Shown here piece by piece: positions 46,347 through 50,967 of a DNA stretch of 50,967 bases. The stretch is taken from contig NZ_JACBXA010000017.1 in assembly GCF_013870515.1 (NCBI RefSeq), forward strand, positions 1 to 50,967, written 5' to 3'. Each line of letters begins with the position of its first letter. The first letter of the stretch is position 1. The position numbers were made by a program, and so were the translations under genes. This stretch comes from Streptomyces albidus (ex Kaewkla and Franco 2022) (lineage in GTDB: Bacteria; Actinomycetota; Actinomycetes; Streptomycetales; Streptomycetaceae). A model generated the notes under the pieces. The model saw nothing but the letters and a program-made list of their open reading frames with translations, was not told the origin of the DNA and did not search any database.

Positions 46347-47942
46347 TCAGCGGATGGGTACGCCAGGCCCCAGCGGGATGCCCAGGCCGTACCAGATCGC
46401 AAAGAATGCCGACCATGCGATCAGAATGGAGAAGGCGACCGGCACCGTGAAGGACATCAGGGTTCCAATCCCCGCGTCCTTTCGGTACTGCTGCACGAAT
46501 CCCAGGGCGAGCACGAAGTAAGGGCTCATCGGGGTCACAGCGTTGGTGACCGAGTCGCCGACCATGAAGGCGACTTGGGCCGTTTCCGGCCTGATGCTCA
46601 GATACATCGCCATGGGGACCAGAATGGGCGCGAGAATTGACCACATCGCCGAGCCACTTGTGATCAGCATGTTGAGCAGACTGACGGACAGAAGGATGGC
46701 GAGCAGAATAAGCAGGTGGGGTGCGTTCAACGAGTGCAGCAGATCGGCGCCCTGGACGGTCAACACGGATCCGATACCGGACCATTTGAAGTAGGCCAGG
46801 AACTGCGAGACTGCGAAGAAGAGTACGATCACGGGGGCGATTTTGCTGACGCCTTCGGTCATGATCACCGGGACCGAGGACAACGACGGGACGGTTCCTA
46901 CGACTCGACCGTAGACGAACCCCAGCAGCGCAAACAGCAGGGCGATGAACACGCTGATGTTCACCACGACCACCGAATTCACGATGCTTCCGCCCTCGCC
47001 GAGCAGCGGCGATCCCGGCACTGATACCAGAGCTATCACCAACGCCGCGTAGAGAACGAACACGCCGGCCGCCAGCTTGAGCGCCCGCTTTTCCGTCGGC
47101 GTGAGATGGATGTCCGGGACGGCAGCGTGCTCGTCCGCAAGTTCGTCGCCGCTGGCGGCAACGGTCGGGGAGTCCTCCTCGGGCGACCGGGCGAATTCGG
47201 GCCGCCGGGCCTGAACGAGTTCGACCACCAATGTGATGACCACAGCCAGGAACAGGGACGATACGGCGGAGAAGAAGTACGGGGCAACGGGGGTGATCAC
47301 GTAGTTGGGGTCGACGGTCTGCGCGGCCGTGGCCGACAGCGACGAACGGATGGCGTCGGACGGTGTCACCAGGGGGCTGGCGTTGAACCCGGCCGACACC
47401 GACACGTAGGCGACCATCACCCCGAGCACGGGGCTGCGTCCTGCCGCGCGGAAGGCCAGGGCCCCGAGAGGGATCATCACGAGGTAGGCGGAGTCGCTCA
47501 TGACGTGAGCGATCATGCCGCTGAATGCGATCGCGAAGGTCACCCATCGGCCGGGGAGACGGACCACTGTGATCCGGAGAAGTGCCTCAAGAAACCCGCT
47601 CTTCTCGGCGACGCTGACTCCCAACAGCATGACGAGAATGACAGCAAGAGGCGGGAACGCCGCGAGATTGTCCAGCGCGGAACTCGCGGCGAACTTGACC
47701 CCCTCAAGGGAGAGCAGGCTCTTGACCGCAACATGGTCTCCCGACTCCGGCAGCGTGACAGAAACGTCGAACAGAGCCAGCACGAGACTGGCAACACTCA
47801 GTACTCCGGCGAGGATCCAGAAGAGCCAGAAGGGGTGGGGGAGCTTGTTCCCGGCACGCTCGATCGCGCCGATCACACGGAACAGCCTGCTCATTTCACC
47901 CTTGCTGGATATCTCGCGCTTGTCTTTGGTTTGCATTTGCAT
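46347..47942 (-). CDS. AbgT-family transporter
   Basis: 531-residue integral membrane protein of the AbgT family, whose E. coli member imports p-aminobenzoyl-glutamate, a folate breakdown product. It begins with a short cytoplasmic segment and HPFWLFWILAGVLSVASLVLAL, then SDSAYLVMIPLGALAF, AGFNASPLVTPSDA (conserved hairpin), and the second hairpin SVTNAVTPMSPYFVLALGF. Predicted topology is about 11-13 helices, with two re-entrant hairpins. The ATG at 47942 follows GGAAGG by 9 nt. It is the last gene of a GntR-oxidase-transporter group on the minus strand. Some AbgT members export sulfonamides, so the transport direction is not certain. Confidence 0.93.
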   Translation of the reverse strand: MQMQTKDKREISSKGEMSRLFRVIGAIERAGNKLPHPFWLFWILAGVLSVASLVLALFDVSVTLPESGDHVAVKSLLSLEGVKFAASSALDNLAAFPPLAVILVMLLGVSVAEKSGFLEALLRITVVRLPGRWVTFAIAFSGMIAHVMSDSAYLVMIPLGALAFRAAGRSPVLGVMVAYVSVSAGFNASPLVTPSDAIRSSLSATAAQTVDPNYVITPVAPYFFSAVSSLFLAVVITLVVELVQARRPEFARSPEEDSPTVAASGDELADEHAAVPDIHLTPTEKRALKLAAGVFVLYAALVIALVSVPGSPLLGEGGSIVNSVVVVNISVFIALLFALLGFVYGRVVGTVPSLSSVPVIMTEGVSKIAPVIVLFFAVSQFLAYFKWSGIGSVLTVQGADLLHSLNAPHLLILLAILLSVSLLNMLITSGSAMWSILAPILVPMAMYLSIRPETAQVAFMVGDSVTNAVTPMSPYFVLALGFVQQYRKDAGIGTLMSFTVPVAFSILIAWSAFFAIWYGLGIPLGPGVPIR

Positions 47943-47987
47943 GTAATGAGGCCTTCCGGGAAGGGAACTGCGGTTGAGGGCTGTCGG

Positions 47988-49154
47988 CTACTGCTCACCC
48001 AGAGCAGTGGCGCGCTGGGGCGCCTCGATGTCCGAGCGCCGTACACCGATGAATCGTGTGGGCCGGAAGGCCCGCAGAAGGTCTTGTTCCTGGTCCGTTG
48101 CGATCTCGGCCGCGACCAGTCGTCCCAGAATCGGAGCCAAGGTGACTCCGCTGTGTGAGACGAGGCAATAGACGCGGGACCGGGGGGAGGCGTAGCCGGC
48201 GACGGTGTGGCCGTCAACGGGCAGTGACCGGAAGCCGATTCGCAGGTCGATCTCCGGTGCACGGCTCGGATCGGCCAGCAGTGCGGTGAATCGCTGAGTG
48301 ATGGTCTTCGCGATGTCCCCGTCCGCGGATGGAGGGTCTACCGGGTCGACTTCGGCGTTCAGATCGAGAGCTTGCAGGACGGTATGTCCGCCGGCTGCGG
48401 GGCGAAGATTGAGGCCGGGACTGTGGATCACACAGTGCAGGTCGAGTTCCGGGGATTTGGCGTACCCGAGAAGACCGACAGTCTGCGATCCACGACCGAA
48501 ATCCGTCACCATGGGAACGTCGATACCGACCTGTGCCGCGAGCCGTTCTGTCCAGCGGCCCGCTGCCAGAACGACTCGATCGCCAGTGCAGACTTCGCCT
48601 CCGGCCAGCGTGACGGACACTCCGCCAGGCCTGTCGTCGATGGCGACGACCTTGTCGATCGCGGACTTGGCTCCGTGCTGCTCGGCATCCGCCCACAGGT
48701 TGCTCACGAAGAGATCCGGCAGAACGTATCCCTCGTGGGGGAAATGCGCGATGGAAGTGATGGTTGCCGGGATCCGGACATCGCCTGCTATCCGAGTTGC
48801 TTCCTCAGAGGTGACCCAGCGGGCGGCGTAGCCGACAGACTGCAGTCTTTCCACGTTGCTGGCGAGCCACTGTTCACTTGAGGAATCCGCCCACTGGAGC
48901 GCCCCGCTGGGAAAGTACGACGGCACGCCGCGCAGCTGCTCGGCCACCCTGGCGTGTTCCTCCATGCCGGCGAGGCCTAGCCGATGGTAGTCCGGAGCGA
49001 GCCTTCGGTACGAGTTGACCCAGGCAAAGGTCGTGGCGGTCGTACCGGTGCCTGCATCCCCCTGATCCAGGAGAAGAACCTCCTCGCCTGCGAGGGCGAG
49101 ATGCCGTGCGACGCTCACGCCCAGTACGCCTGCACCGATGACGATGACCTTCAT
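47988..49154 (-). CDS. DAO-family FAD oxidoreductase
   Basis: 388-residue flavoenzyme of the glycine oxidase/D-amino acid dehydrogenase type. The FAD motif GAGVLG is at residues 7-12, followed by LLLDQGDAGTGTTATTFAWV. The middle holds HGAKSAIDKVVAIDDRPGG and VVLAAGRWTERLAAQ, and the C-terminal FAD contact is CLVSHSGVTLAPILGRLVA. It would deaminate an amino acid or N-substituted amino acid. Start ATG with AAAGGAAT upstream. It lies between the GntR regulator (36 bp) and the AbgT transporter (45 bp), so the three are likely one operon. Confidence 0.9.
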   Translation of the reverse strand: MKVIVIGAGVLGVSVARHLALAGEEVLLLDQGDAGTGTTATTFAWVNSYRRLAPDYHRLGLAGMEEHARVAEQLRGVPSYFPSGALQWADSSSEQWLASNVERLQSVGYAARWVTSEEATRIAGDVRIPATITSIAHFPHEGYVLPDLFVSNLWADAEQHGAKSAIDKVVAIDDRPGGVSVTLAGGEVCTGDRVVLAAGRWTERLAAQVGIDVPMVTDFGRGSQTVGLLGYAKSPELDLHCVIHSPGLNLRPAAGGHTVLQALDLNAEVDPVDPPSADGDIAKTITQRFTALLADPSRAPEIDLRIGFRSLPVDGHTVAGYASPRSRVYCLVSHSGVTLAPILGRLVAAEIATDQEQDLLRAFRPTRFIGVRRSDIEAPQRATALGEQ

Positions 49155-49190
49155 TGTTCGGGTAATTCCTTTCTTGCGGCGACGCGCCGC

Positions 49191-49904
49191 TCACGTGGCA
49201 GGAAGGGGAAGCTCCATGAAGAACTCCGCGGTTCCCGGACGAACGAGGGTCGTGACCACTTCGAGGCACCCTCCGTCTTTGGAACGCAATTCCCTGCGTC
49301 GCATGAGTGCCGGCGTTCCGATCTCGCTGTCGAGCAGGTTGGCGTCGTCTTGGTCGAGGATCACCGGGTCGAGGTAGAGGCGGATTGCATCGATCGGAAC
49401 TCCCTTGCGTTGCAAATACGGGAGGGTGACGAGGTCTTCGAGGTTTTCGTCCAGCAGGTCGGGAGCAATCGCGAAGAGAACGACATGCCGCTCGACGGAC
49501 TGGGGCGCGTCGCGTACGTCGAGCTTGCGGCGGACCAGTTCCACCACGGCCGTGTCAGCGGGAGCACCGGGAAGAGTGAGGACGGCAGCGTCGGCCCTGA
49601 CGATCCGCGCGGAAACGACGTCGTGTCTGCCCGGTGCGCTCTTCGCCGCTGCCGTGGGAGAAATGAAATTCAGCAGATTGATCTGTCTCGTCACGTCCGC
49701 GACAAACGTTCCGTGGCGCCGCCGACGGATCGCCAGTCCCGCATCGGCCAGGTCGTTGAGGACTCGTTGGGCCGTCGCTCGACTGACGCCGTACTGGGTG
49801 GAGAGGGCCATCTCCGTCGGCAGCCGCGCGCCAGGACCGAGGTCTCCGGCCTGGATCTTCGCTTCGAGCTCTCGCCTGATCTGTACGTAAATTGGCTCGG
49901 TCAT
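49191..49904 (-). CDS. GntR-family regulator, HutC/UTRA type
   Basis: 237-residue repressor. The winged helix spans about residues 5-70 (PIYVQIRRELEAKIQAG, LPTEMALSTQYGVSRATAQRVL, wing RRRRHGTFVA), and the UTRA effector domain fills the rest (VELVRRKLDVRDAPQSVERHV, PALMRRRELRS). The ATG at 49904 is preferred over an upstream TTG at 49919: it lies 6 nt after TACGGT, a -10-like hexamer, and no ribosome-binding site exists for either. The symmetric site at 49927-49940 overlaps the -35 region. It probably controls the oxidase and transporter behind it; the effector is likely their substrate. Confidence 0.92.
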   Translation of the reverse strand: MTEPIYVQIRRELEAKIQAGDLGPGARLPTEMALSTQYGVSRATAQRVLNDLADAGLAIRRRRHGTFVADVTRQINLLNFISPTAAAKSAPGRHDVVSARIVRADAAVLTLPGAPADTAVVELVRRKLDVRDAPQSVERHVVLFAIAPDLLDENLEDLVTLPYLQRKGVPIDAIRLYLDPVILDQDDANLLDSEIGTPALMRRRELRSKDGGCLEVVTTLVRPGTAEFFMELPLPAT

Positions 49905-49910
49905 GGTTAG

Positions 49911-49940
49911 ACCGTACAATTTTTCAATTGACTGGTAACA
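49911..49940 (-). promoter_or_regulatory. gntR promoter and operator
   Basis: Reading the minus strand: -35 TTACCA (49938-49933), 16-bp spacer, -10 TACGGT (49916-49911), 6 nt to the ATG. ATTGACTGGTAACA (49927-49940, plus strand) is an imperfect copy of the perfect palindrome at 50878-50891 and covers the -35. The shared part begins TTCAATTGAC. Confidence 0.6.
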
Positions 49941-50274
49941 GTGGGTTCGTCAACGCTCCCCTCGGTCTCCGCCTCGTCTCGCTGAGCCGCTGCCCCAGAG
50001 CCACTCGCGACTGCCGATCACCGCGGGCAACCTCGGAGTCGACTGGCCGGACCTGCTTCGATACGTGGATCAGCACGTCCACCGGGGATGCAGAGCCCAA
50101 GGGTGCGCAGCCGATGAGGGGCAAGGAGGCGGGAGGCGCCTCGACGTGGGCCGGCCTTGTCGGGTTGAGGCGGTTTACGGCCAGGCCCGCGAGAGCGCTG
50201 GAGTGGAGTCCGCCTGCTGCATCCTTGGCTCGGCCCTGAGTGGTCCTGCAGGCAAGGGGATCCAGGTCGGTCAT
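49924..50274 (-). CDS. doubtful small ORF with a very strong ribosome-binding site
   Basis: 116 residues from the ATG at 50274, preceded by GGAGGGAGGAGG, the strongest Shine-Dalgarno sequence in the window. The protein begins MTDLDPLACRTTQGRAKD and contains LAGLAVNRLNPTRPAHVE, but no domain is recognised and the last third has weak codon bias and looks eroded. It ends 5 bp from the gntR promoter region. It may be a genus-specific gene or a decayed one. Confidence 0.35.
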   Translation of the reverse strand: MTDLDPLACRTTQGRAKDAAGGLHSSALAGLAVNRLNPTRPAHVEAPPASLPLIGCAPLGSASPVDVLIHVSKQVRPVDSEVARGDRQSRVALGQRLSETRRRPRGALTNPLLPVN

Positions 50275-50639
50275 GAGATTCCTCCTCCCTCCATCACGCG
50301 AGCGGCGCGATGCTTCGGCGGTTGGTGGTGCATGACTGTGCAGGGGTGGGCAAAGCCGCTTCACGCAGATGTGACGGATGATCCGAGAGCCCAGTGCGTG
50401 GCGGAGTAGATGCGTCAGCCTGAGCGGTTGCCCGACATGCGGGATGGCGCCTTCAGCCTGGGGCCGTGCCGTGCGGAGTCGCCAGCCCTCTGCATCAGCG
50501 GAGACTTCGGGTTAGGAAGCCGGGCGCCCCGCTTGATGCGCGGGCCGTCGGCCACCTCGATTCGCAAGGCGCAAGGGTCGCTGGCCTCGGCTTTCGATAG
50601 TCGTCCCTGGGCTGGGGAAGTCCGTGAGCGATCGTGTCG
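50275..50639. other. intergenic region, nothing seen
   Basis: About 365 bp with no supported gene, repeat or structure apart from the ribosome-binding site of the doubtful ORF at its left edge. Confidence 0.35.
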
Positions 50640-50780
50640 GTGATCACCGGTTCGCTGCCCTTGAAAGAGCCGGTCGTTCGAGACTTGCTGGACTCAGATG
50701 TGCTTACGGCGGTGGGGGCGTGGGTGGAGCTCTTGGTGGGGGAGTTCCGTGAGGCCGGCCCTTCTCGGGCGGTGATGTGA
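50640..50780 (+). CDS. very small ORF or gene remnant
   Basis: 46-residue reading frame, GTG start, with protein-like sequence: PLKEPVVRDLLDSDVLTAVG then AWVELLVGEFREAG. It has good amphipathic helix character but no ribosome-binding site and no recognised family. It might be the end of a decayed gene, possibly a transposase. Confidence 0.25.
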   Translation: MITGSLPLKEPVVRDLLDSDVLTAVGAWVELLVGEFREAGPSRAVM

Positions 50781-50877
50781 GCTAGAGGCCGGGGCCCTTG
50801 CCTGATATTTCATGTCGATCTCCTGCCTGGTCTGCATGTGGAACGACGCTGACGTCACATGACTCTACAAAACTTCA

Positions 50878-50891
50878 ATTGACCGGTCAAT
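50878..50891. promoter_or_regulatory. perfect 14-bp palindrome, probable GntR operator
   Basis: ATTGACC-GGTCAAT, preceded by TTCA as in the site in front of gntR (TTCAATTGAC shared). It probably serves a target gene just outside the right edge of the window. Confidence 0.65.
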
Positions 50892-50967
50892 AGTGTTCAC
50901 CGAGGATCCACGAGCGGCCGGGGCTCGCCCGCCGTACGAGCTAGGGGCAAGGAGCTCTCGGCTCAAA

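Overview
The window comes from a high-GC actinobacterium, almost certainly a Streptomyces or close relative. The evidence is the strongly GC-biased third codon positions, a complete conservon operon (cvnA-D plus P450), F420-type oxidoreductases, an ANTAR protein, an ECF sigma factor with a long C-terminal extension, several YtrA/HutC-type GntR regulators, GTG/TTG starts and probable leaderless promoters. No rRNA, intact tRNA or CRISPR array was seen.

Layout. 1-3.3 kb: truncated ECF sigma factor, Ddn-like oxidoreductase, ANTAR-only protein, flavoprotein, and a tiny basic protein with a terminator. 3.95-8.16 kb: conservon (histidine-kinase-like CvnA, roadblock CvnB, DUF742 CvnC, GTPase CvnD, P450 CvnE), translationally coupled by overlapping start and stop codons. 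8.2-13.6 kb: VOC protein, katG with a strong terminator, aldo/keto reductase, secreted lamin-tail protein. 13.75-17.13 kb: full-length pyruvate carboxylase. 17.3-21.1 kb: small hypothetical proteins, a PPOX-fold oxidoreductase, an exported TIM-barrel protein and an AIM24 protein. 21.3-25.2 kb (minus strand): a polytopic glycosyltransferase-like protein, then a GntR-ABC ATPase-permease operon behind a perfect inverted-repeat operator. 25.5-29.8 kb: DUF2255 protein, then a XRE-cupin regulator, a PuuB-like FAD oxidase and a POT peptide transporter.

29.9-31.9 kb is mobile: a frameshifted IS5-family transposase containing an 18-G run, followed by an S66 peptidase (LD-carboxypeptidase/MccF type). 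The pair is bracketed by inverted copies of one 44-bp end. 31.9-36.5 kb: MarR-GNAT fusion whose start codon lies in a perfect 36-bp palindrome, a YdeP/FdhF-type molybdoenzyme and a divergent LysR regulator. 36.6-46.3 kb: secreted GH3 glycosidase, TetR plus FAD monooxygenase, a HAD gene fragment, an alpha/beta hydrolase, a secreted HAD-like protein, an MFS exporter and hypotheticals. 46.3-49.9 kb (minus strand): GntR/UTRA regulator, DAO-type FAD oxidase and AbgT transporter. The last kilobase is nearly empty but holds a palindrome resembling the site in front of that GntR gene.

How the parts work together. The conservon is a membrane-associated signalling module shaped like a G-protein system, and its P450 lacks the EXXR motif. 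Two independent modules pair a dedicated regulator, an FAD amine/amino-acid oxidase and an uptake transporter (26.2-29.8 and 46.3-49.9 kb); both look like scavenging systems for amino-acid-like conjugates. Several regulators have symmetric operators inside their own promoters, and at least three of these genes seem to make leaderless mRNA. The strongest candidates for something not yet described are the S66 peptidase inside inverted IS ends and the double-deviant conservon P450.
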